The translations under genes were made by a program, and so were the position numbers. Positions 26,618 through 34,408 of a stretch of 53,526 bases of DNA are shown here, piece after piece. Position 1 is the stretch's first letter, and each line of letters opens with the position of its first letter. The notes under the pieces were generated by a model. That model did no database searches, had not been told where the DNA came from, and saw only the letters and a list, made by a program, of their open reading frames with translations. The stretch covers positions 1 through 53,526 of the forward strand of contig QJWQ01000046.1 of the NCBI GenBank assembly GCA_003235325.1, read 5' to 3'. The DNA is from Gammaproteobacteria bacterium. Lineage in GTDB: Bacteria > Pseudomonadota > Gammaproteobacteria > Pseudomonadales > Porticoccaceae.

Positions 26618-26935
26618 GTGACTTCTGATTTCAGGGTCGATGATGAGGGCTTTCTGGAGAACCCGGAGACCTGGTCCGAGGCCTTCGTTCTGGTTGTGGC
26701 TGCGGAGGACAAACTGGTGCTGACGGATGAGCACTGGCAATTGATCCGTCTGGTCAGGCAGTTTTACGAGGAGTACGGCTTTTCACCCTCCATGCGGCCG
26801 CTGGTCAAATATGCCGGTATGCATCTGGGGCCGGAAAAGGGCCGCAGTATCCACCTGATGCGCTTGTTCCCGCCAAGTCCGGCCCGCCTGTTGAGCAAGC
26901 TGGCGGGACTGCACAAACCCAAAAACTGCCTTTAG
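26618..26935 (+). CDS. tusE: TusE/DsrC-family sulfur relay protein
   Basis: A 105-residue protein: FRVDDEGFLENPETWSEAFV, LTDEHWQLIRLVRQFYEEYG and the C-terminal LAGLHKPKNCL are the hallmarks of TusE/DsrC. The penultimate cysteine (Cys104), which carries persulfide, is present; the second cysteine of true DsrC (about ten residues upstream) is a non-Cys here, so tRNA 2-thiouridine synthesis (TusE role) fits better than dissimilatory sulfur metabolism. TusBCD are not in the window. The start is GTG 26618 with no strong ribosome site; no better start exists. Confidence 0.85.
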   Translation: MTSDFRVDDEGFLENPETWSEAFVLVVAAEDKLVLTDEHWQLIRLVRQFYEEYGFSPSMRPLVKYAGMHLGPEKGRSIHLMRLFPPSPARLLSKLAGLHKPKNCL

Positions 26936-27064
26936 TCCTTGCCGCAAACAGTTCACGCGGCTTTTACAGAGACTATACTCATCACTCTGCCCTAAACCGG
27001 GTGGAACCCAGATCCAGGATCAGAAAATCAACATAGAATTAAATAAAATCAAAAGGTTAGAACC

Positions 27065-27427
27065 ATGAGTTATGAAAATGCCGAAAGCCTGGGCAAGGCT
27101 GTCTGCACTGCCTGTCGAGCCGATGCGCCAAAAGTGACGGCAGACGAGGCATCAACGCTGTTGCGGGAAATTCCCGATTGGCAGATCAGTATCATCGACG
27201 GTATCGAGCATCTGGTTCGCGAATACAAGTTCGGCAATTACAGGGACGGACTGCGCTTTACTGTCGCCGTCGGCGAATTGGCCGACGAAGTCGACCACCA
27301 CCCCAGCATCATCACGGACTGGTGCAAGGTCACTGTTCACTGGTGGACCCACAAGATCGGGGGCCTGCACCGGAACGATTTTATCATGGCCTACCGCACC
27401 GATGGTCTGTTCGCATCAATCTCCTGA
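27065..27427 (+). CDS. phhB: Pterin-4a-carbinolamine dehydratase
   Basis: A 120-residue enzyme that dehydrates 4a-hydroxytetrahydrobiopterin, recycling the cofactor of phenylalanine hydroxylase. The active-site block EVDHHPSIITDWCKVTVHWW (about residues 80-99) holds the three catalytic His; FGNYRDGLRFTVAVGELAD precedes it and the C-terminal GGLHRNDFIMAYRTDGL is typical. The N-terminus contains a CxxC (CTACRAD) seen in many bacterial members. No phhA is adjacent. The A-rich leader AAAAGGTTAGAACC provides the ribosome site. Confidence 0.93.
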   Translation: MSYENAESLGKAVCTACRADAPKVTADEASTLLREIPDWQISIIDGIEHLVREYKFGNYRDGLRFTVAVGELADEVDHHPSIITDWCKVTVHWWTHKIGGLHRNDFIMAYRTDGLFASIS

Positions 27428-27455
27428 TGCCGGCGGGTCGGGCCAGCGCGCTCGA

Positions 27456-28520
27456 TCAGGATTTGTCCACGGCCTGAACTGCCAGATGCTGGCTGTTCTT
27501 CGCCATCAGGTCCACAAACAGGGGCTCATCGTCTTTCAGTTTCAGGGCTCGCCGCAGATGCTGGTTGCTTTCGGAATAATGACCCAGTTGATAGGCTTTT
27601 TGCGCCAGACCGTAGTGAAAATAGGGATTCTGTTCTCTCAGTTTTCTTGCCTTTTGGGCAAAAAACTCGGATTTGTCGCTGACACCGGCACTTTCATAAA
27701 TCCTGGACAGATTTGAATAGGCCAGGAGTTCTCCGGGATCCCGGCGGGCCGCCACCAGGTAAGCGGTCTCGGCCTCCTTCTTGAATCCTTTTCGGGAATA
27801 CAGCGCTCCCAGGTTAACCCAGGTAGAACCCAGTTGTTGGTCTGTCAGTACTGCCTTTTTCAGATAGCGAAAGGCCTCGACGTCATTGTCTGCCTGCAGG
27901 AATTCGACACCGATATTGGAATAAAACAGGGCGAAGGCCCGTCGATCCGGAACCTTCTGATGATCAAACAGGACGCCGGTTTCAGTCTGGTCAAAATCAA
28001 CCGTCAGTCCCTTGCCATCATGCAGTTTCACCAGAGCATTGACATGGCGGCTCATAATCTGCAGGCCACCTTCGGATTCCCAGGTCGGCGTCACATAAGC
28101 CTGTTGGTAGTAGACACGAAGTCCCGCCTTTCGAGCCAGGGCGACAAAAAGGTTGGTAAAGGAAACACAGTTGCCGCTTCTTCGGTGAAAAGTATCTCGA
28201 GCAGTCAGTGACAGGCGCTCCTGATAGTTGAGGCCGAACAAGCCGGGGTCCGCCAGGGAGGTGGCCAGGACCCTGGCGCGGTACTCGCTGGAGCCGCCGC
28301 TGGGATAGATGAAATCCAGAAAACTCTCCATGGCCGCATCGGTGTCCAGGATGTCGTCTTCCGGTACTGTCAGAGTGTTTGCCCTGTCGCCAAACAGCAC
28401 TTCACCCGCCAGCAGGCTTTCCGGGGATACGGGATATTCTGCCAAATAGGGACCCATTGCCGTCGAGTAACAACCAACGACTGAGAGGATCAGACCGGCC
28501 AGGACTACAATCCTAAGCAT
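27456..28520 (-). CDS. TPR lipoprotein with transglutaminase-like domain
   Basis: A 354-residue exported protein. The signal peptide ends in the lipobox LSVVGC (Cys17), so it should be lipid-anchored. Residues about 90-200 resemble a transglutaminase/peptidase fold: HRRSGNCVSFTNLFVALARK with a candidate catalytic Cys in GNC, MSRHVNALVKLHDG with His, and LTVDFDQTE with Asp. From about 215 three to four TPR units follow (STWVNLGALYSRKGFKKEAE, LLAYSNLSRIYESAG, PYFHYGLAQKAYQLGHYSES). Envelope location and TPRs suggest binding of a protein or peptidoglycan partner. The gene is convergent with phhB. Confidence 0.75.
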   Translation of the reverse strand: MLRIVVLAGLILSVVGCYSTAMGPYLAEYPVSPESLLAGEVLFGDRANTLTVPEDDILDTDAAMESFLDFIYPSGGSSEYRARVLATSLADPGLFGLNYQERLSLTARDTFHRRSGNCVSFTNLFVALARKAGLRVYYQQAYVTPTWESEGGLQIMSRHVNALVKLHDGKGLTVDFDQTETGVLFDHQKVPDRRAFALFYSNIGVEFLQADNDVEAFRYLKKAVLTDQQLGSTWVNLGALYSRKGFKKEAETAYLVAARRDPGELLAYSNLSRIYESAGVSDKSEFFAQKARKLREQNPYFHYGLAQKAYQLGHYSESNQHLRRALKLKDDEPLFVDLMAKNSQHLAVQAVDKS

Positions 28521-28740
28521 AGATAAACTCTTAAAAACGCCTTACTAAGATCGTTTTGGCGACTTTTTATTTAAGAATATCGGGTGCTTGATTACGAGTT
28601 TTTTATGTCTTTCGGCTTTAAACCGGGACCAGGTCAACAGGCTTCACTGTGCATTCGATTAACCTCGCCGTGGATCTGGTCTGTATCTGCCCGGGGCCAG
28701 AATTCGTTACCTTACTTCGAAACACCGGAACGGACCAGTG

Positions 28741-29142
28741 TTACATATGGACAACAATTTTCCTGCGGCCGACCTGATGCCGGTGTTCCCAGAGGAAAAT
28801 ACCCTGCCATGTGCCTAGGGCCAGTCGGCCATCGACAACGGGAATTGACAAACTGGATGCGGTCAGGGCTGCCTTGATATGGGCGGGCATGTCATCGCCA
28901 CCCTCGAGGGTATGGGTGTAAATCGGGTCGTTTTCCGGCACCAGGCGATTGAGCCAGCGCTCCAGGTCCCGGCGGGCGGAAGGATCGTAGTTCTCCTGGA
29001 TCAGCAGACTGGCTGATGTGTGTTGAATAAACAGGGTGCACAGACCTTCAGCCAGGTCCGCCGCCCTGACCAGGTCGGTTACCAGCGCGGTAATGTCGTG
29101 GAGCCCCTGCTGTCTGACCTGTACCGACAGTGTTCTGATCAT
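28741..29142 (-). CDS. YjbQ family protein (secondary thiamine-phosphate synthase-like)
   Basis: A 133-residue single-domain protein of the UPF0047/YjbQ family. Signature blocks: LCTLFIQHTSASLLIQENYD, HTLEGGDDMPAHIKAAL and LALGTWQGIFLWEHR, with the conserved histidines that form a putative metal/active site. Some members complement loss of thiamine-phosphate synthase, but the true role is unsettled. I begin at the internal ATG 29142 (MIRTLSVQVRQQ) because the family starts there; the longer open frame adds 33 unrelated residues. Confidence 0.88.
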   Translation of the reverse strand: MIRTLSVQVRQQGLHDITALVTDLVRAADLAEGLCTLFIQHTSASLLIQENYDPSARRDLERWLNRLVPENDPIYTHTLEGGDDMPAHIKAALTASSLSIPVVDGRLALGTWQGIFLWEHRHQVGRRKIVVHM

Positions 29143-29350
29143 GGGCCTGCTTCGTTTGGGAACGTGCGCGGATGATAACGCCTGTGATACTGATCGGATA
29201 TGGGCCTGGCAGAATATCAGCTTAAATACCGGAGTCTGCACCAGTGCCGGCTGATCCAGACTGCTGACATGGCGCGCAGTGGCATGCCCCGGACCAAATA
29301 ATGTTATGATGCGCGGCTTTTCAACAGCCGCTGATCCAGATTTTCAACAA

Positions 29351-30931
29351 ATGACAGCCAAGCCAAAAACACCTTCACGACATATCGAACTCATGGACAC
29401 CACCCTGCGCGATGGTGAACAAACCCAGGGGGTCTCCTTTACTCCGGAAGAAAAGGTCAATATTGCCAAGGCCCTGCTGGGCAAACTCGGCATCGACCGC
29501 GTCGAGGTGGCTTCGGCTCGCGTCTCCGAAGGTGAAAAGGCTGCGGTAACCACCATCAACCAGTGGGCCGCTGCCAATGGCTACCTGGACCGGGTGGAAG
29601 TGCTCAGTTTTGTCGACCACAACCTCAGTGTCGACTGGGTTCTGGCTACCGGCGGCAGGACCATCAACCTGTTGACCAAGGGCAGTGAGAAGCACTGCCA
29701 CATGCAATTGGGCAAGACCCTGGACCAGCATATCGACGATATTCGCCGAACTATTGCCTACGCCCTGGACAAGGGGCTCAAGGTCAACATGTACCTGGAG
29801 GACTGGTCCAACGGCTACAAGGACAGTCCCGCCTATGTCTTTGGCCTGATGGATGCGTTGGCGGACTGCGGCGTCAACCATTTCCTGTTGCCCGACACCC
29901 TGGGCGTGATGAGTCCCGACGAGGTCTACGACAGCGTATCGGACATGGTCGGTCGCTATCCCGATGCAAAATTCGACTTCCACCCCCATAACGACTACGG
30001 TCTGGCCACCGCCAACACCATGGCCGCCGTTTCCGCCGGTGCCTGCGCCATCCACTGCACCGTCAACTGCCTCGGGGAACGGGCCGGCAATGCCTCCCTG
30101 GCTGAGGTGGCGGTGGTGCTCAAGGACAAGATGGGCATGGACCTGTCCATCAACGAGGGCCACATCTTCGACCTGAGCAAAATGGTGGAAAATTTTTCCG
30201 GCAAATGGCTGTCCGCCAATACACCCATCGTCGGTTCCGATGTCTTCACCCAGACCGCAGGCATACACGCCGACGGCGATAAAAAAGCCGGTCTCTACGA
30301 GAGTGTGCTCAATCCGGAGCGATTTGACCGTCTGCGCAGTTATGCCCTGGGCAAGATGAGCGGCAAGGCTTCTCTGGCCAAGAATCTGGAAGCGCTGGAC
30401 CTGAGCCTCACCCCGGAAAACCAGAAAAAAGTACTGAAGAAAGTCGTGGAACTCGGGGACTCGAAGCAGACCATCACCGCGGATGACCTGCCCTTCATCA
30501 TTGCCGACGTGCTGGAAACCGGCGATTACCAGCATATCAGGCTGATCAACTGCTCCATCACCAGCGGTCTCGACCTGGAATCCACCGTCAGCCTGCAGGC
30601 AGAGCTGAGTGGCGTCGCCTACAAGGCCAGTGGTACCGGCAACGGCGGCTTTGATGCCTTTATCAATGCCATCAGCAAGGTCCTGGCAAAGGTCGGCTAC
30701 AAGTTGCCAAAACTGGCTGACTACGAGGTACGCATTCCCAAGGGCGGCGATACCAATGCCCTCACCGAATGTGTGATCACCTGGCGTTCCAATGGCAAGC
30801 GCACCAAAACCCGGGGGGTACATGCCAACCAGGTATTCGCCGCCGTTGAAGCAACCCTCAAGATCATCAATCTGGATCTGCACCAGCGTCAGGATCCGAT
30901 GATCCAGCAGGTCGGCATCACGCCACAATGA
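29351..30931 (+). CDS. LeuA-type alpha-isopropylmalate synthase with regulatory domain
   Basis: A 526-residue member of the DRE-TIM acyltransferase family. The catalytic entry LMDTTLRDGEQTQGVSFTPE (near residue 17) and the metal-binding FHPHNDYGLATAN near 210 are intact; GSDVFTQTAGIHADGD follows. A LeuA dimer/regulatory domain (SGLDLESTVSLQAEL, ASGTGNGGFDAFINAI) closes the protein, so feedback control by leucine or isoleucine is expected. The text RVEVASARVSEGE is like the Bacteroidetes/Leptospira branch and not like the E. coli LeuA, so 2-isopropylmalate or (R)-citramalate synthase are both possible. No leuCD is nearby; leuB lies 2 kb away on the other strand. The start at 29351 lacks a strong ribosome site; ATG 29309 is the alternative. 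Confidence 0.85.
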   Translation: MTAKPKTPSRHIELMDTTLRDGEQTQGVSFTPEEKVNIAKALLGKLGIDRVEVASARVSEGEKAAVTTINQWAAANGYLDRVEVLSFVDHNLSVDWVLATGGRTINLLTKGSEKHCHMQLGKTLDQHIDDIRRTIAYALDKGLKVNMYLEDWSNGYKDSPAYVFGLMDALADCGVNHFLLPDTLGVMSPDEVYDSVSDMVGRYPDAKFDFHPHNDYGLATANTMAAVSAGACAIHCTVNCLGERAGNASLAEVAVVLKDKMGMDLSINEGHIFDLSKMVENFSGKWLSANTPIVGSDVFTQTAGIHADGDKKAGLYESVLNPERFDRLRSYALGKMSGKASLAKNLEALDLSLTPENQKKVLKKVVELGDSKQTITADDLPFIIADVLETGDYQHIRLINCSITSGLDLESTVSLQAELSGVAYKASGTGNGGFDAFINAISKVLAKVGYKLPKLADYEVRIPKGGDTNALTECVITWRSNGKRTKTRGVHANQVFAAVEATLKIINLDLHQRQDPMIQQVGITPQ

Positions 30932-30964
30932 GTCCGACATACGCCGACAGAAAGCGATCCGTCA

Positions 30965-31798
30965 ATGCGCATCGATATTGCTGAAAGCTGGGTACATTTA
31001 CAGGAGTTGCTGTTTGATGGCTCCTGGAACGAAAAGATTGGCAGGTTCCGATCTCCCTGGGCATTTCGCGGATTGTCCAACGCCGGCTACCCGCTGGAGA
31101 CCACGTTAATTCGTCTGGGCGGGCCGTTCGCCGAACTTGAGCACCACCTGCTGCGCAACTTTATGAAATATGCCCACAGGGATGTGGTGGAAAGGGATTC
31201 CTACTGGCACTGGCTGTCCGTGGCCCAGCACCACGGCCTGCCGACCCGCTTGCTGGACTGGACCCACTCGCCGCTGGTGGCCACCCACTTCGCGACTGCC
31301 AATACTGAAAAATATAATCTTGACGGTGTCGTCTGGTGCGTCAATTACGAACTCGGCCACCGGTTGTTACCGGACAAGATCCGGCAGTGTCTCGACCGGG
31401 AGGGGGCCAATACCCTCACCACCGAACTGATGGCCGGCATTGTCAAATCCATGGAGGAACTCGACAGGGTTGCAGAGGAACCGTTTCTATTATTCTTTGA
31501 ACCCCCGTCCATGGATGACCGCATCGTCAACCAGTTTGCCCTTTTTTCGGTGTTGTCCGATGCCTCCCTGGGCCTGGATTCATGGATGGCAAGCCACGGG
31601 GATTTCTGCAAAAAAATTGTCATACCCGCGGCACTAAAATGGGAAATTCGGGACAAGCTGGACCAGTCCAACATTACCGAGCGCGTACTGTTCCCGGGCC
31701 TGGACGGTCTGGGCCGGTGGCTTCGGCGGCACTACAGTCCGAAAACCGTCCCGGAAGGTGTCAAATCAACCGGAATACAGGACACAGTCGATATGTAA
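30965..31798 (+). CDS. FRG domain-containing protein
   Basis: A 277-residue protein with the FRG domain, named after its F/Y-R-G motif: SPWAFRGLSNAGYPLETTL near residue 29, then SYWHWLSVAQHHGLPTRLLDWTHSPLVATHFAT near 80-110 with the conserved QHHGLPTRLLDW signature. The family function is unknown; FRG proteins are scattered, often near phage, toxin-antitoxin or defence genes, and structural similarity to ADP-ribosyl-transferases has been suspected. It starts 33 bases after the LeuA-type gene on the same strand, so it may share its transcript. No antitoxin partner is visible. Confidence 0.82.
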   Translation: MRIDIAESWVHLQELLFDGSWNEKIGRFRSPWAFRGLSNAGYPLETTLIRLGGPFAELEHHLLRNFMKYAHRDVVERDSYWHWLSVAQHHGLPTRLLDWTHSPLVATHFATANTEKYNLDGVVWCVNYELGHRLLPDKIRQCLDREGANTLTTELMAGIVKSMEELDRVAEEPFLLFFEPPSMDDRIVNQFALFSVLSDASLGLDSWMASHGDFCKKIVIPAALKWEIRDKLDQSNITERVLFPGLDGLGRWLRRHYSPKTVPEGVKSTGIQDTVDM

Positions 31799-31901
31799 AA
31801 TGGTCTCGAACTGGCTACAATCCCCCGCAGTTTGTCGACGTCGCCCGACTTAAAACAGCGACAGCCAGCCCATGAGGGCCCGGTTCGCCAATCCCAGGCA
31901 A

Positions 31902-31958
31902 GTCCACTATTAACGAGCAAGTTCACAATCAACGAGCAACTTCACTATTAACCAGAAA
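31902..31958 (+). repeat. Three 19-bp tandem repeats upstream of fructose-bisphosphate aldolase
   Basis: Units are GTCCACTATTAACGAGCAA (31902-31920), GTTCACAATCAACGAGCAA (31921-31939) and CTTCACTATTAACCAGAAA (31940-31958), differing at a few positions. They end 17 bases before the aldolase ATG and overlap its putative AAGGAG ribosome site. Regularly spaced copies at nearly two helical turns suggest binding sites for a regulator, or a transcript structure controlling translation. Confidence 0.8.
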
Positions 31959-31975
31959 GGAGCACAGAAATTCCC

Positions 31976-32869
31976 ATGACTGTTTTTGATGATCAATTGC
32001 ACAAGGTAACAACCCAAGAGGGATTTATCGCCGCCCTGGATCAGAGTGGCGGCAGCACGCCCAAGGCCCTGCGGCTTTACGGTGTCAACGAGGATGCCTA
32101 TAGCAATGACGAGCAGATGTATTCCCTGGTTCACCAGATGCGCACTCGAATCATTACCAGTCCGGCGTTCAACGGTGATCGTATCCTCGGCGCCATCCTC
32201 TTTGAAAACACGCTGGACAGGGAAATAGAAGGGGTTAATTCTGCGCGTTACCTGTGGGACGTGAAAAAGGTGGTTCCCTTTCTGAAAGTCGACAAGGGGC
32301 TGCTTGAGGAAGTTGATGGCGTCCAGTTGATGAAGCCGATCCCCAACCTGACCGGGTTATTGGAAAAAGCCAATGCGCAGAATGTCTTCGGTACCAAAAT
32401 GCGCTCGGTCATCAAGTCTGCCAATGCCGGTGGCATCGCCAGGGTGGTCGAACAGCAGTTTGAAATCGGCAAACAGATTCTCGCCGAGGGCCTGGTCCCG
32501 ATTATCGAGCCCGAGGTGGATATCAAGGCCGTCGACAAGGCCGAAGCGGAAAAGATACTGAAGGAGCAATTGCTGGAACAGGCCGACAAGCTCGATGGCC
32601 CTGAACCGGTCATGCTCAAGTTGACACTGCCGGATGAACCCGACTTCTACCAGGACTGTATAAGTCATTCGAAGATTCTGAAAGTGGTGGCGCTTTCCGG
32701 TGGCTACAGTCGCGAAGAAGCCAACCGTCGTCTGGCCATGAACCACGGTGTCATCGCCAGTTTTTCCAGAGCGCTGACCGAGGGGCTGTCAGCCCGGCAA
32801 TCGGACCAGGAATTCAACCGGATGCTGGACGAATCCATCCAGTCCATTTTCGAGGCCTCCTCTACCTGA
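31976..32869 (+). CDS. Class I fructose-bisphosphate aldolase (bacterial type)
   Basis: A 297-residue Schiff-base aldolase cleaving fructose-1,6-bisphosphate in glycolysis and running in reverse in gluconeogenesis. The N-terminal [21 protein letters not shown] is characteristic of the short class I bacterial aldolases; [15 protein letters not shown] [28 protein letters not shown] and [10 protein letters not shown] follow in order, with Lys in these blocks as candidates for the Schiff base and phosphate contacts. The only clear ribosome site, AAGGAG (31956-31961), is 14 bases from the ATG, farther than usual. A strong terminator follows at 32888. Confidence 0.92.
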   Translation: MTVFDDQLHKVTTQEGFIAALDQSGGSTPKALRLYGVNEDAYSNDEQMYSLVHQMRTRIITSPAFNGDRILGAILFENTLDREIEGVNSARYLWDVKKVVPFLKVDKGLLEEVDGVQLMKPIPNLTGLLEKANAQNVFGTKMRSVIKSANAGGIARVVEQQFEIGKQILAEGLVPIIEPEVDIKAVDKAEAEKILKEQLLEQADKLDGPEPVMLKLTLPDEPDFYQDCISHSKILKVVALSGGYSREEANRRLAMNHGVIASFSRALTEGLSARQSDQEFNRMLDESIQSIFEASST

Positions 32870-32887
32870 GACCCCGGCCCGGAGTCT

Positions 32888-32926
32888 AAAAAAAGGGTGA
32901 CGTCAGGAATGACGTCACCCTTTTTA
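32888..32926. terminator. Bidirectional terminator between aldolase and leuB
   Basis: Stem GGGTGACGTC/GACGTCACCC (10 bp) with a 6-base loop, flanked by seven As on the left and five Ts plus ATT on the right, so it can end the aldolase transcript on plus and the leuB transcript on minus. Confidence 0.92.
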
Positions 32927-33026
32927 TTTGGCGCTTTTGTTATCAGAGTACTTCTTGTCAGAGCTTTTCTTATCAGATTTTTTTGTTCGGCGCTTTTTGT
33001 TCGGCACTTTTTAAATCAGCACCAAT
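32927..33026. repeat. Degenerate T-rich direct repeats
   Basis: Short units recur: a G-C-T4-5 core followed by TATCAG, GTCAG or GTTCGGC (for example CTTTTGTTATCAGA, CTTCTTGTCAGA, CTTTTCTTATCAGA, GCTTTTTGTTCGGC). The stretch follows the bidirectional terminator and precedes the leuB stop. It looks like slippage-generated repeat DNA; function unknown. Confidence 0.5.
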
Positions 33027-33071
33027 GTTATTGGGTCTTCGGTTTTAACCGCAGTCTCCCTGGAAGTCAGG

Positions 33072-34178
33072 TCATCTGACAGACTGGGCCAGGAGCGCCT
33101 CCACCACCTTGTCGCCAAAGGCATCGGTATTGATCAGCGTCACCTCGCTGCCGGGTCGGGACAGGTCCGGTGTCGAGAAGCCCTGGGCAAACACGCTCTG
33201 CATCGCTTTCCAGACATTTCTGGATTCCTCCAGCATACCGAAACTCAGTTCCAGCATCATGGCCACCGAGCCGATCATGGAGTACGGGTTACCGATGTTT
33301 CTGCCGGCAATATCCGGCGCTGAACCATGTGACGGCTCGTAGTAGGCCTTGTCGTCCCCCAGACAGGCGGAGGGCATCAGGCCCAGGGAACCGAGAATGC
33401 CGCCGCCCTGGTCGCTGAGAATGTCACCAAACATATTTTCCATGACCATGACGTCAAACTGACAGGGATTGAGACACAGGTGGGTGGCGGCCGCGTCCAC
33501 CAGCATGTGGATTACCCTGACCTCCGGGTATGACGGGGCGATTTCCTCGAGCACCTGATTCCAGAGCACGCTCGATTTCAGCACATTGCTCTTGTGGATG
33601 TTGTGCAACACCCGCTTGCGGCGCATGGCCTGTTTGAAAGCAACATGGACAATGCGGGCGATCTGGGACTCGTCGTATTCGAGCGACTCCTTGACGTAGC
33701 GCAATCCCTGATCGTTGACCCCGGTTTCCTTCGCACCGAAATAGAGCCCCCCAACCAGTTCCCGAATCATGACGATATCGATGCCATCGCCGACGATTTC
33801 CGGTTTCAGTGGCGAGAAGTGGGCAAGGCCCCTGGGCAGGGAGACCGGCCGAAAATTGGCATAGGTATTCAGATGCTTGCGCAGGGGCAGAATGGCACCC
33901 CGCTCGGGGCGCAGATCCACCGGTATTTTTTCCGACTCCTCGTGGCTGAGACCCACAGGCCCCTTGAGCACAGCATCGGCGGCATCACACAGAGTCCGGG
34001 TACTCTCGGGAAAGGGATGGCCCACCTCGAAATAGGCAGTGGCACCAAACGGCGCAACCTGAAGGTCAAAGCTGACATCGTTCCGTGTCTCGATAACGGA
34101 GAGCACCTTGATGGCCTCGGCCATGATTTCCGGGCCGATGCCATCGCCCTCGAGAACGGCAATCTTGTAATTTTTCAT
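33072..34178 (-). CDS. leuB: 3-isopropylmalate dehydrogenase
   Basis: A 368-residue isocitrate/isopropylmalate dehydrogenase-family enzyme catalysing the third step of leucine synthesis. The N-terminal IAVLEGDGIGPEIMAEAIKV and LVGGLYFGAKE (near 148) mark IPMDH; DNLFGDILSDQ-like ENMFGDILSDQGG and EPSHGSAPDIAG carry metal and NAD contacts. ATG 34178 (MKNYKIAVLEGD) is used because the longer frame adds 14 unrelated residues. It is separated from leuC/leuD, which are not in the window, an unusual isolated position. Confidence 0.92.
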   Translation of the reverse strand: MKNYKIAVLEGDGIGPEIMAEAIKVLSVIETRNDVSFDLQVAPFGATAYFEVGHPFPESTRTLCDAADAVLKGPVGLSHEESEKIPVDLRPERGAILPLRKHLNTYANFRPVSLPRGLAHFSPLKPEIVGDGIDIVMIRELVGGLYFGAKETGVNDQGLRYVKESLEYDESQIARIVHVAFKQAMRRKRVLHNIHKSNVLKSSVLWNQVLEEIAPSYPEVRVIHMLVDAAATHLCLNPCQFDVMVMENMFGDILSDQGGGILGSLGLMPSACLGDDKAYYEPSHGSAPDIAGRNIGNPYSMIGSVAMMLELSFGMLEESRNVWKAMQSVFAQGFSTPDLSRPGSEVTLINTDAFGDKVVEALLAQSVR

Positions 34179-34331
34179 GGGGTTTTCCGCCGGATCTGAC
34201 TGTTGAGGAAAGCGCCGCACTATAGCAAAAGCATGTGGCCAATTACAGGTTGTTTACTCCCTTTGCCCGGTCGCGGTGCCGGCGCCCGGCGCTGGCCGGG
34301 TTTGATCGGCGTCTGGTCAGGATTCATCAAA

Positions 34332-34365
34332 CGGTCACAAGACCGTAACAAGGTTTGCTTATGGT
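34332..34365 (+). promoter_or_regulatory. Predicted Pho box and -10 of the PhoX-like gene
   Basis: CGGTCAC AAGA CCGTAAC (34332-34349) forms two 7-base units with 11-base spacing; each matches the PhoB half-site CTGTCAT/CTGTAAC at 6 of 7 or so positions, and the 11-base repeats ACGGTCACAAG/ACCGTAACAAG are alike at 9 of 11. Exactly 10 bases downstream lies TATGGT (34360-34365), where the -10 of a PhoB-activated promoter should be. It is 44 bases from the ATG of a PhoX-like secreted protein. Confidence 0.62.
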
Positions 34366-34408
34366 TCAGGGACTTCCTTATCCCACCAACCTGTCCAGAG
34401 GATTATCC

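Noticed and set aside
29375..30940. 521-codon ORF on the minus strand
   Set aside because: It lies entirely antisense to the LeuA-type gene, has no family resemblance, and is a GC-driven shadow.
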